From Lentisphaeria bacterium (GTDB lineage: Bacteria; Verrucomicrobiota; Lentisphaeria; Victivallales; Victivallaceae), in NCBI GenBank assembly GCA_900768515.1, contig CAAGDG010000189.1:1-9380 (forward strand): DNA of 9,380 nt. The letters are read 5' to 3'. Below, piece by piece: positions 1 to 7,208 of this stretch; the first letter of the stretch is position 1; each line of letters opens with the position of its first letter. The notes beneath the pieces are model-generated. The model saw nothing but the letters and a program-made list of their open reading frames with translations. It was not told the DNA's origin and ran no database searches. A program made the position numbers and the translations under genes.

Positions 1-266
1 AAAATCAGAATAACGAGCGACGGGCAATTTTTCATAACAGATCTTAGATCTTTCAAAATCAATTAGATTTAATAATATACATCTAAAACAAGGCCTTTTC
101 AAGCCCATGAGGTAAAATAAATGAGTTTGGATAAGCAGACAGCAAGTGTGTGGGAAAGAAAGCGATGCCTGATTGTCATGAGTGAGAATAAACGGGGGGC
201 TTCTCCGGTTTGAGCTACGCTTTGCCTCATAACAGGTTTTGAAAATCTGAATCGATGGAAAAAGGT

Positions 267-288
267 CGACATTGGCCTTGTCGTTTTT
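267..288 (+). terminator. Weak terminator-like hairpin with T run
   Basis: The arms CGACA (267-271) and TGTCG (279-283) are perfect complements around a 7-nt loop and are followed directly by TTTTT (284-288). A purine-rich AAAAAGG lies upstream. The stem has only five pairs, so this is at best a weak intrinsic terminator on the + strand. No gene ending just upstream was identified. Confidence 0.25.
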
Positions 289-350
289 ACCTCGGAAAAC
301 GAAAAGCAAGGAGGAAAAATGTCAACCACATTCCTTTAAAATACACAGAA

Positions 351-364
351 AAATCCGCGGATTT
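351..364. repeat. Perfect 14-bp palindrome
   Basis: AAATCCGCGGATTT is identical to its own reverse complement. It stands 12 nt after the stop of a six-codon frame (319-339, MSTTFL) that has AAGGAGG four bases before its ATG. The symmetry suits a dimeric protein-binding site, but no promoter can be placed next to it with confidence, so the role is unknown. Confidence 0.35.
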
Positions 365-702
365 CACCACCGGAGATTTGAATATTGCAAAGAAAAATTG
401 ATTCGGTCTTCAAACGCACGGATTTTCACTGTCCTCGATGCGGTTCTTTGAAAATTTCAAAAGGAGTGCGTTCGCATCCTCCCCGTCACGATAAAAAACC
501 AGTTGCGCCGTGTGCTAAGCTACGGGAAAATGGTGTGAAGAGTTTGTAAAAAAGGGTAACACTTTTCTCTGAAGAAGGAGGAAGGTGTGAAATGAAAGAA
601 GCACCGGAAAGAGTGCCGAATCGGAATCCGGGATCTGAAATAAGGCGTTTTACCCTTGATTATCATATACGACATTTTATGGTACCCCTGCAACCCCGCG
701 AT

Positions 703-732
703 TGTGCCCCATTTGTGCCCCAAATGTGCCCC
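703..732. repeat. Three TGTGCCCC direct repeats, 11-bp period
   Basis: TGTGCCCC occurs at 703-710, 714-721 and 725-732. The copies start exactly 11 bp apart, so all three lie on nearly the same face of the helix. The 3-bp gaps are ATT and AAA. This resembles a small iteron or activator/repressor array. It lies about 270 bp upstream of the cas3 start. What binds it, if anything, is not visible. Confidence 0.45.
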
Positions 733-851
733 GGTCGCCTGCCGGACGGGATGGAAAATGCGCTTTTGAACTCAAGAGTCTGAGGCGGGCAAAAAAATGG
801 CAGTCCAGTGAAAGGGGATGCCTTTTTCTTCATATCTCTGTCTCTGAACGT

Positions 852-871
852 TTCCCGGATGATTCCGGGGA
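852..871. repeat. Hairpin CCCGGA-TGAT-TCCGGG
   Basis: CCCGGA (854-859) pairs perfectly with TCCGGG (864-869) across a TGAT loop. A T-G and a T-A pair extend the stem outward to 852 and 871. No T run follows on either strand, so it is not a standard intrinsic terminator. It sits about 70 bp before the proposed cas promoter. Confidence 0.3.
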
Positions 872-937
872 CGCTGTAGAGGGAGAGATTTCTTTTTGAT
901 AAGACAAAAAATTTGGTGAATTATGTGAAGTGAACGC

Positions 938-966
938 TTGAATTTATCATTTTTTCGTGTTATTGT
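938..966 (+). promoter_or_regulatory. Candidate promoter of the cas operon
   Basis: TTGAAT (938-943) and TATTGT (961-966) are separated by 17 bp. Each matches the sigma70 consensus at four of six positions. Transcription would begin near 972-974, giving a leader of roughly 28 nt before the preferred cas3 ATG at 1001. It is the best-placed pair ahead of the operon, but a weak match, and a promoter further upstream is possible. Confidence 0.35.
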
Positions 967-1000
967 CTTTCGGTGTGGAGAAATGGAAAGGATTGGTGGC

Positions 1001-3541
1001 ATGAAGCGCTTGTCGAAGCTTTCTACGGGGTCCTCTTCTCAGGAAAGTATTTCTCCGCCGGATTGGAAGCTGTGTCCGGCGAAAAGCGCACCATGCGGCA
1101 AAACCCTGTTGCGGCATGCGCTGGAAAGCGGAGCGGTTTTCGAAGCATTGCGCGATTACTTCCACTTTCCGGAGCGTCTGCTCCCGGCATCCGCTCTGCT
1201 GTTTGCGATGGGACACGACTGCGGAAAGCTTTCTCCCGGTTTCCTCTGTCAACTGCCCGGCGGCTTCGCCCGGGAGAACCACATTCCGTACAAGCGGGAG
1301 TTTGAGAGACATCACGCGGTGATTTCAGAAGCGGCGTTCCTGGCGTTTCTCGCCGCTCGCCGCGATCGTTGCGAAACCATCGTCGGGTGGCACCACGGCC
1401 GGCGGAATCCGGTTCCCCTCCCGGAAGGGGCCTGGGAATTCGGCGGGGAGGCGTGGCGGAACCGGCGGCGGGAGTTTCTGGAGTGGGTTTCTCACTACGC
1501 GGAACTCCCGCCGGAACCGTTTTCCCCCGAGAACAGGCTGCTGGCCGCCGGAGTCGTCTGTCTGGCCGACTGGATTGCGTCGGATCAGAACAACTTTGCG
1601 GAAGACCGGACCATGCTTCCCTTCGACGAACTCAAGCATATCGCCGCCGGGGTGCTGGAGCGGATCGGATTTCGTCAGCCTGAATTCCGGCCGGGAATGC
1701 GCTTTGAGGAGGTTTTTCCACCCTTTTCCCCCAACTCCGCCCAGCGGGTTCTGGCGGAACAGGCGGTCGCTCCGGGAATCTTCTTGTTGGAAAATACCAT
1801 GGGAAGCGGGAAGACGGAGGCGGCTTTGTACGCAGCCTACCGGCTGATCTCCTCCGGGGTGAATCGCGGCATATTTTTCGCATTGCCGACCCGGCTGACC
1901 AGCAACAAAATCCATGAACGGGTCGAATCGTTTCTGGCGCGGGTTTCGGCTTCGGGGCGGGCGAGGTTGATTCACGGTTCGGCATGGCTCGAACCGGCTG
2001 GAGGGGAAGAACTGGCGGCCGGATTTTCCTGGTTCGCACCTGCCAAACGGGCGCTGCTCGAGCCGTTCGGCGTGGGGACGATCGATCAGGCGCTCAAGGG
2101 GGTGCTCAACGTCAAACACTTTTTCCTCCGGCTCGCCGGACTGGCCGGAAAGGTGGTCATCATCGATGAGGTTCATGCGTTCGACGCATACATGCACGAG
2201 TTGCTGATCAAGCTCTGCCGGGTTCTGGTTCGGATGGATTGCACAGTCATCCTGCTTTCGGCAACCTTGCCGGCGAAGCGGCGGGCGGAGCTGCTGGAGC
2301 TGGCGGACGGAACGCTTCCGGGAGGGTATCCGGCATTGACCGCTCATCTGCGGAATTCGGATGCGCAAGAGATCATTCTCGCGCCCCCGTGGCGCCGAAA
2401 GGTGAGGATCACGACGGTCTCGCCGGATGACGTCGCGGAAAAGGCGACGGAAGCTGCCGCCCGGGGGTGCAACGTCGCTCTGATCGCCAACACGGTCGGG
2501 GAAGCGCAGGAGTACTTTCGCCGCATCCGCAGCGCGGCGGAGTCGGGGCGCTTTCCCATAGGACTGCTGCACTCCCGCTTCCCGCTCTGGCGCCGGGAGG
2601 AGATCGAGCAGGAGTGGCTCGGTGTATTGGGGAAGGACGCCGGAGGGAAGCGACCATCCGGGAGTGTGCTGGTAAGCACGCAGATCATTGAACAATCGGT
2701 GGATATGGACTTTGACCTGATGATTTCCGACCTCGCTCCGGGTGAGCTTCTGTTTCAGCGGATGGGGCGGTTGTGGCGGCATCCGCGCGATCGGCGGCCG
2801 AATGCGGAGCCGGAGTTCTGCCGGATCGATCGGAAGCTTCATTCGGGAACGACAGTCAAAGAGGTGTTGACGCTGGCCGGAGGCAGCGGGAAAGTCTATG
2901 CGCCCTTTCTGCTCTTTCGGGCGGAGGAGGTTTGGCGGAAACGCTCCTGCGTGATGCTTCCGGATGACCTGCGTCCGTTGATCGAGGAGAACTTCCGTCC
3001 GCCGGAAGAGACTGCGGTTCTGGCGCGGGAGCTTTACGACCGGATGGAGGCCGAAGCGAAAACGATGATCAACCGGGCAGGCGTGGCTTCACAACTGGAT
3101 CTGATCTCTTCGGTGAGCGCGCAGGCTTCCGACGACGAGGATGCTCCGACGCGCCTTGCCGATTCCCCGCAGCGGAACCTGTTGCTGCTGAAGAGTATTT
3201 CTGAGTGCGGCAGAGAGTGTGCTCTCGTGTTGTCGGATGGGACGGAGCTTGTCTTCCGCGCAGAGGAGCGGTTCTCTCTGGAGAAGATGCGCCGTCTGGC
3301 TGCCAACACTGCGCCGGTTCCCGCCTGGTGGGTGGAGGGGCGTCCGGAGGAGTTTCCGCAGGTGCTGGAGCGTTATTACAAATTTGACGAGCCGGTTCCG
3401 GCGGTGATCGGCGCAGGGGGGGGACTGACGCTTCCGTCGGGGAGCTGGCTCCCCATCCGGTATGACAATCAAAACGGTGTCTGCTATGAGTGCGGCAGGT
3501 TGCGAAAGGAGGAAGATGAAACATTATCTTTTGACTGGTGA
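1001..3541 (+). CDS. cas3: Cas3 HD nuclease-helicase, type I-E
   Basis: Cas3 is recruited by Cascade to a bound target, nicks the displaced strand with its HD domain and degrades it while its SF2 helicase translocates using ATP. From the ATG at 1001 the protein has 846 residues, close to the 888 of E. coli. HD-domain residues are visible: H39, the GHDCGK motif (H72, D73), the H104-H105 pair, WHHG (130-133) and D190. Helicase motifs follow: Walker A TMGSGKT (266-272), DEVH (389-392), SATLP (420-424), STQIIEQSVDMDFD (559-572) and QRMGRLWRH (586-594). A C-terminal accessory domain completes it. The ATG at 1001 has AAAGG nine bases upstream. The frame is also open to an ATG at 983 and a TTG at 938, but these have poorer ribosome sites. 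The end overlaps cas8e by 26 nt. Confidence 0.97.
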   Translation: MKRLSKLSTGSSSQESISPPDWKLCPAKSAPCGKTLLRHALESGAVFEALRDYFHFPERLLPASALLFAMGHDCGKLSPGFLCQLPGGFARENHIPYKREFERHHAVISEAAFLAFLAARRDRCETIVGWHHGRRNPVPLPEGAWEFGGEAWRNRRREFLEWVSHYAELPPEPFSPENRLLAAGVVCLADWIASDQNNFAEDRTMLPFDELKHIAAGVLERIGFRQPEFRPGMRFEEVFPPFSPNSAQRVLAEQAVAPGIFLLENTMGSGKTEAALYAAYRLISSGVNRGIFFALPTRLTSNKIHERVESFLARVSASGRARLIHGSAWLEPAGGEELAAGFSWFAPAKRALLEPFGVGTIDQALKGVLNVKHFFLRLAGLAGKVVIIDEVHAFDAYMHELLIKLCRVLVRMDCTVILLSATLPAKRRAELLELADGTLPGGYPALTAHLRNSDAQEIILAPPWRRKVRITTVSPDDVAEKATEAAARGCNVALIANTVGEAQEYFRRIRSAAESGRFPIGLLHSRFPLWRREEIEQEWLGVLGKDAGGKRPSGSVLVSTQIIEQSVDMDFDLMISDLAPGELLFQRMGRLWRHPRDRRPNAEPEFCRIDRKLHSGTTVKEVLTLAGGSGKVYAPFLLFRAEEVWRKRSCVMLPDDLRPLIEENFRPPEETAVLARELYDRMEAEAKTMINRAGVASQLDLISSVSAQASDDEDAPTRLADSPQRNLLLLKSISECGRECALVLSDGTELVFRAEERFSLEKMRRLAANTAPVPAWWVEGRPEEFPQVLERYYKFDEPVPAVIGAGGGLTLPSGSWLPIRYDNQNGVCYECGRLRKEEDETLSFDW

Positions 3542-5036
3542 GAAATGGATTCCGGTCCTGAGGCGTGACGGTTCCACCGCCGACGTGTCGCTGCTGGAAC
3601 TTTTCGGGGAGGGCAGGGGAATCGCCGACCTGCTGGTTCCGCCGGGCGCGCGCGTTGCTCTGATGCGGTTTCTGCTCTGCATTGTCTCCCGTTCGCTTCC
3701 GCTGCCGCCGACCCGGAGCGAATGGGAGTTCGCGAAGGAGCGGATTGCGCCGCAGGCGATCGCCTACCTGAAAGAGTGGGAATCCGCCTTCGACCTCTAC
3801 GGGGAACACCCCTTTTTGCAGGTGGTCGGACTGGAGAAGGAGTGGAACGCGACGCTCGACAAGCTGGACTTCAACCTTGCGAGCGGGAACAATCATACTT
3901 TGTTCGATCACCTTGCCAGTGATGCCGGCCGTCCGCATCCTCCCGCCTGGCAGGCGCTGATGTTGCTGGTTGCGCAGAATTTCTCCCCCGGTGGTTTGAT
4001 CGGCCCCAATCAATGGAATCATATTAAAACCAATGAGAAGACGGGGAACAGCGCTTCGCCTGCAGTGGAGGGCAGCCCGCTGCACACTTTTCTGTTGGGC
4101 GACGACATCCTGGAAACATTGCATCTGAATCTGATTCCCCAGGCGGAGCTGGGAACGCTGAAGCTCGGAGTCCCGGTCTGGGAGAAGTTTCCGAACGATC
4201 CCGGAGAAGCCCAGGAATTCCGGGATACCTTGTTCGGACGGTTGACTCCGCTCAGCCGGGCGGTGCGGCTGCCCGAGGAGGGAACCGCAATATCGTTCGC
4301 AGTTGCCTGCAATTATGCCCGGATTTCCGAATTTGTCGATCCCTATCTGGAAAACCGTCGGGCAGGGAAGAAGGAGACTCTCTCCTACCTGCGGATTCAG
4401 CCGGAACGTCATCCCTGGCGGGAACTTGAATCGCTGCTGGCGCTCCACCCTTCCGCCGCTGAGCTGACTCCACCGAAACACCTTCTGAATCGTTATCTGA
4501 TTCCGGATGATAAGGAACTGCGGCTCTGGTGCGGAGGGGTCGCAGTGGATAAGGCAAAGTACATCTTTTCCGGAGAGTGGCTCTTCACATTTCAGGCTCA
4601 ATCGCAGTACCGGACGGAACTGCCGGTTTTACTCGGTCATTTTGCCCGGGCGGCGGAGGAGGTCGCAGAGGTGATCAAATCTTCGATCAATCTTTTCTGG
4701 ATCAATCTCGGAGATGCGAAGAAAAGCGAAAATCCCATCAAAATCCAGGCCGGCAAGGAGCAGGCAAAGAGCCGGGCGATTCTCGGATACTGGCAGCGGC
4801 TGGATACAGCGGTTCCGGCATTTCTCGACTCTCTCGGAACGAAACAGCCCGATTTTACAGAACTCTATCGTGAGCTCCGGGAGGTCGCTGAAACCTTTTT
4901 CACTGCGGCACTGCCGGACCAGTCCCCGCGTGGCATCGTAGCCTGGGCGAAAACCATGCCGTATTTCAGAAAAGAATTGAAACGCATTCTCGGCGATCAA
5001 ATCACAGAGAAAGGAGACCGTGAAGATGGCGAATGA
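3516..5036 (+). CDS. cas8e: Cas8e (Cse1/CasA), Cascade large subunit
   Basis: This is the large subunit of type I-E Cascade. In the family it recognises the PAM, starts R-loop formation and recruits Cas3. The 506 residues match the roughly 500 of E. coli Cse1. The N-terminus LLTGEKWIPVLRRDG (5-19) is the usual Cse1 opening. FNLASGNNHTLFDHLAS (119-135) corresponds in position to the L1 loop implicated in PAM contact. HPPAWQALMLLVAQNFSPGG (141-160) and HPWRELESLL (299-308) are also family-like. The start is ATG 3516, with AAAGGAGG at 3505-3512. An in-frame ATG at 3462 would add 18 residues unlike the family. Oddity: its only cysteines are at 55, 265 and 339, so the CxxC-type pairs that bind zinc in E. 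coli Cse1 appear absent. It overlaps cas3 by 26 nt and cse2 by 11 nt. Confidence 0.95.
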   Translation: MKHYLLTGEKWIPVLRRDGSTADVSLLELFGEGRGIADLLVPPGARVALMRFLLCIVSRSLPLPPTRSEWEFAKERIAPQAIAYLKEWESAFDLYGEHPFLQVVGLEKEWNATLDKLDFNLASGNNHTLFDHLASDAGRPHPPAWQALMLLVAQNFSPGGLIGPNQWNHIKTNEKTGNSASPAVEGSPLHTFLLGDDILETLHLNLIPQAELGTLKLGVPVWEKFPNDPGEAQEFRDTLFGRLTPLSRAVRLPEEGTAISFAVACNYARISEFVDPYLENRRAGKKETLSYLRIQPERHPWRELESLLALHPSAAELTPPKHLLNRYLIPDDKELRLWCGGVAVDKAKYIFSGEWLFTFQAQSQYRTELPVLLGHFARAAEEVAEVIKSSINLFWINLGDAKKSENPIKIQAGKEQAKSRAILGYWQRLDTAVPAFLDSLGTKQPDFTELYRELREVAETFFTAALPDQSPRGIVAWAKTMPYFRKELKRILGDQITEKGDREDGE

Positions 5037-5547
5037 AAAAAACACCCCTCCATTTCTGGAGTTTCTGGAGCGGAACCGGGAGAATCCCGGCGTCATGGCC
5101 GATCTGCGCTGTGCGTTGATTCCTGCCCGGGAATACCGGAGCTGGCAGTATATCGCCCGTTTCTGTGACCTTGAGAATGAACGGGAAAGAACCATCGCGG
5201 CCACTGTCAGTGCTGCATTCGGGATTCAGCCGGAGAGGGGGGGCGAGTACGAGAACGTCGGCGATGTCATGCGTCGAATTGCCTGCGGCGACAATGGCGC
5301 TGATGGGCTTTCAAGTTTTGAGTTGCGGTTTGAGCGACTGCTGGCTTGTGACAGCGTTGGAGAACTTGCGCCGCAACTACATGGCATATTCAAAGCGGCA
5401 AAGGCGCGCGCAATTCCAATCAACCATGAAAATTTATGGAATGACCTGCTTTTCTGGGGAGATCGGGTCAAGCGCAGCTGGGCTTCCCACTATCAGCTGT
5501 TTATCGGCAAGAAGAAAAAAGAGATGGGGGAGGGTTCCCATGAGTAA
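5026..5547 (+). CDS. cse2: Cse2 (CasB), Cascade small subunit
   Basis: Cse2 forms a dimer along the inner face of type I-E Cascade and holds the displaced target strand. The 173-residue length fits the family (E. coli 160). The sequence is mostly helical-looking and basic, with PAREYRSWQYIARFCDL near residues 33-50, the region where Cse2 proteins carry an R-x-x-x-(A)-W/Y-type signature. The identification rests on these features and on its place between cas8e and the RAMP genes. Start: ATG 5026 lies nine bases after AAGGAG (5011-5016). A GTG at 5020 in the same frame is too close to that site. It overlaps the end of cas8e by 11 nt and its own stop lies inside cas6e (8-nt overlap), so translation is probably coupled. 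Confidence 0.9.
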   Translation: MANEKNTPPFLEFLERNRENPGVMADLRCALIPAREYRSWQYIARFCDLENERERTIAATVSAAFGIQPERGGEYENVGDVMRRIACGDNGADGLSSFELRFERLLACDSVGELAPQLHGIFKAAKARAIPINHENLWNDLLFWGDRVKRSWASHYQLFIGKKKKEMGEGSHE

Positions 5548-6142
5548 GCTCTATCTTGCCCAGTTCCGGATCGGGCGGAAAGAGGCGCTCAGACACCGGC
5601 TGGTCTCCGCCTACGAGTTGCATAAGCTGCTCTGGAACTGTTTCCCCGGGCGGCCGGAGGCGAAGCGCGATTTTCTGTTCCGTTGTGATGAGGAAGAGGC
5701 GGCGCTGAAAATCCTGATGCTTTCGGAGACGAAGCCGGAAGTCTGCGACTGGGCGGAGTGGGACGGGATCAAAGAGATCGATCCGGTCTTTCCGATCGGG
5801 TCCCTCTACTGTTTCCGTCTGCGTGCCAACCCGACGATCCGCGCCAAAGAGGATGGAAAACTGCGGGCCGTCACCCGGGAGGAGGAACTCCACTCCTGGC
5901 TGGTGCGCAAGGCGGAGAAAAACGGTTTTGCGCTCCGTTCCGAACCGGAATACTCCGGCTGCCGTCTGGAACGGTTCTCCAAAACTCCGGGCGGACCGGG
6001 GATTTCGCTCAATGTCGTCGAGATCGGCGGCGCGCTCGCGGTGACCGATTCTGCGGCTTTCGGCGAGGCGTTTCGCCGGGGAATCGGACGCGGCCGCGCT
6101 TTCGGCTGCGGAATGCTGCTGTTGAAACGGATTGAACTGTAA
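5540..6142 (+). CDS. cas6e: Cas6e (Cse3/CasE) crRNA endoribonuclease
   Basis: Cas6e cuts the pre-crRNA at the 3' base of each repeat hairpin and stays bound to it as part of Cascade. The protein has 200 residues, the usual family length. SAYELHKLLWNCFP (23-36) carries the conserved Y25 and H28, H28 being the expected catalytic histidine (compare H20 in E. coli and H26 in T. thermophilus). A glycine-rich loop, GIGRGRAFGCG (181-191), close to the C-terminus, is the RAMP RNA-binding signature. The start is ATG 5540, with GGAGG six bases upstream (5529-5533), overlapping cse2. The reading frame is open far upstream to 5165, but that part only shadows cse2. Its position between cse2 and cas7e differs from the E. 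coli and T. thermophilus order, in which cas6e follows cas5e. Confidence 0.95.
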   Translation: MSKLYLAQFRIGRKEALRHRLVSAYELHKLLWNCFPGRPEAKRDFLFRCDEEEAALKILMLSETKPEVCDWAEWDGIKEIDPVFPIGSLYCFRLRANPTIRAKEDGKLRAVTREEELHSWLVRKAEKNGFALRSEPEYSGCRLERFSKTPGGPGISLNVVEIGGALAVTDSAAFGEAFRRGIGRGRAFGCGMLLLKRIEL

Positions 6143-6182
6143 ACGAAACGATAAAAAAACATCTCAAAGAAGGATTTCAAAA

Positions 6183-7208
6183 ATGAATCTCATCGAACTC
6201 CACATGCTTCAGTCGTTTCCGGTGAACTGCCTCAATCGCGATCAGTTCGGTTCCCCCAAGAGTACGCTGTTCGGCGGTGTGCCGCGTGCGCGGGTCAGTT
6301 CTCAATGCTGGAAACGGGCGATTCGGCTGATGGCCCGAGAGGAGAACGAAATGTTTTCCGGTTCCCGGAGCAAATATTTTCTGGACCGTTTGAGCGAAGT
6401 CCTGCGGGAGATGGGACAGGCGGAAGAAGAGGCCGGCTCCATCGCCGAAAAAATTGTAACCGGTGCGAAAATCAAAATTGACAAGGGAGGTGTGGTCAAG
6501 AATTTGTTCTACTTTTCAGACCTTGAGTTGCAGGCCGCCGCCCGTGCCTATCTGGAGTGTGAAGATCCGAAGAAACAGGTCGTGGCCGCAGTGAAAGAAC
6601 TTGGGAAAATCGTTCGGGACGGAGTTGACATCTCCTTTTTCGGTCGGATGGTCGCCGACTCCGATTTGACACTGGAAGGTGCCGCGATGTTCAGCCATGC
6701 GATTTCGGTCAACCGCGTCGACAACGACCTCGATTTCTTTACTGCGGTCGACGATCTGAAACCGAGGGAGCAAACCGGTTCTGCCCATATGGGAGATCTG
6801 GAATTCAACACCGCCTGCTACTATCGCTATGTGGCGTTGAATCTCGACCTTCTGGCCGATGGGGATCATCTCGGCGGGCTGAGTTTGGAGGAACGCCGGA
6901 GCGCGGTCGAAACGTTCCTGCGCGCCTGTGTGACGGCCAGTCCGGCCGCCCGCAAGAACTCCATGCTGGCCAATACCTTGCCCGGATTTATTCTCGGGAT
7001 CGCCCGCCGCGGCGCTCCGCTTTCCCTGGCCAACGCCTTCGAGACGCCGGTCAAGGGCGTTTCCCCGCTGACGAAGGCGAAAGAGGAGCTGTTGAAGCAT
7101 TGGAAAAATCTGCGGGAACTCTACGGAATTCCGGTCGAATGCGAAACGAGCCTGCCGGAAAAAAAACTGAATCAGATTGTCAAGGAGCTGGCGGACTATG
7201 TCAAGTAA
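6183..7208 (+). CDS. cas7e: Cas7e (Cse4/CasC), Cascade backbone
   Basis: Six copies of Cas7e form the helical backbone that covers the spacer part of the crRNA. The 341-residue protein opens with the family signature IELHMLQSFPVNCLNRDQFG (4-23), followed by GSPKSTLFGGVPRARVSSQ (23-41) and KRAIR (44-48). AAMFSHAISVNRVDNDLDFF (167-186) and GSAHMGDLEFNTACYYRY (199-216) are further conserved blocks. Length is near that of E. coli Cas7 (363). The ATG at 6183 has AAGGA (6170-6174) eight bases upstream. A TTG at 6132 in frame would overlap cas6e and add residues unlike the family. This is the only cas gene preceded by a real gap (40 nt after cas6e), which gives it its own ribosome site. That may help supply the six-fold excess needed. 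Confidence 0.97.
   Translation: MNLIELHMLQSFPVNCLNRDQFGSPKSTLFGGVPRARVSSQCWKRAIRLMAREENEMFSGSRSKYFLDRLSEVLREMGQAEEEAGSIAEKIVTGAKIKIDKGGVVKNLFYFSDLELQAAARAYLECEDPKKQVVAAVKELGKIVRDGVDISFFGRMVADSDLTLEGAAMFSHAISVNRVDNDLDFFTAVDDLKPREQTGSAHMGDLEFNTACYYRYVALNLDLLADGDHLGGLSLEERRSAVETFLRACVTASPAARKNSMLANTLPGFILGIARRGAPLSLANAFETPVKGVSPLTKAKEELLKHWKNLRELYGIPVECETSLPEKKLNQIVKELADYVK

Larger units (their letters stand above)
1..937. other. Upstream region without a convincing gene
   Basis: This stretch is clearly richer in A and T than the cas genes. Its reading frames are short, overlap one another on both strands and show no recognisable protein motif. It does contain ordered DNA: an AGATCT-T-AGATCT dyad at 39-51, a hairpin followed by five Ts at 267-288, a 14-bp palindrome at 351-364, a bulged hairpin at 462-480, three TGTGCCCC copies at 703-732 and a hairpin at 852-871. 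Two strong Shine-Dalgarno-like AAGGAGG sequences (308-314 and 575-581) precede only tiny or unconvincing frames, MSTTFL at 319-339 and a 63-codon frame at 592-783. I found no tRNA or complete mobile element. The region may be the intergenic or regulatory space ahead of the cas operon, or a degraded remnant. Confidence 0.6.

Noticed and set aside
121..213. 30-codon + strand frame with GAGG nine bases upstream (MSLDKQ...)
   Set aside because: Too short, no recognisable features, no clear promoter.
462..490. tRNA T-arm-like GCGTTCGCATCC sequence
   Set aside because: The stem does not pair in tRNA register (a C-C mismatch next to the first pair) and no D-arm, anticodon arm or acceptor stem can be found. 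It is better explained by the bulged hairpin at 462-480.
661..740. Reverse-strand frames ending in GAQMGHN- or MGHKWG-like text, suggestive of an integrase tail
   Set aside because: The words come from the TGTGCCCC repeats, and no integrase catalytic motif exists upstream on that strand before cas3 begins.
592..783. 63-codon + strand frame with AAGGAGG ten bases upstream
   Set aside because: The ribosome site is good, but the protein has no familiar motif, covers the TGTGCCCC repeats and overlaps other equally poor frames. Not supported as a gene.
938..1000. Upstream TTG (938) or ATG (983) start for cas3
   Set aside because: The added residues are unlike the family. GGAG is only two bases before ATG 983, and the candidate promoter overlaps the TTG. 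ATG 1001 has the best-spaced ribosome site.
1325..2842. Long reverse-strand open frame (505 codons) opposite cas3
   Set aside because: It is an Arg/Pro-rich shadow of a GC-rich gene, has no recognisable motif, and lies opposite a gene with all helicase motifs.
3069..4601. Reverse-strand open frame (510 codons) opposite cas3/cas8e
   Set aside because: Low-complexity Arg/Pro/Gln-rich translation with no motif. It is an artefact of codon bias in the + strand genes.
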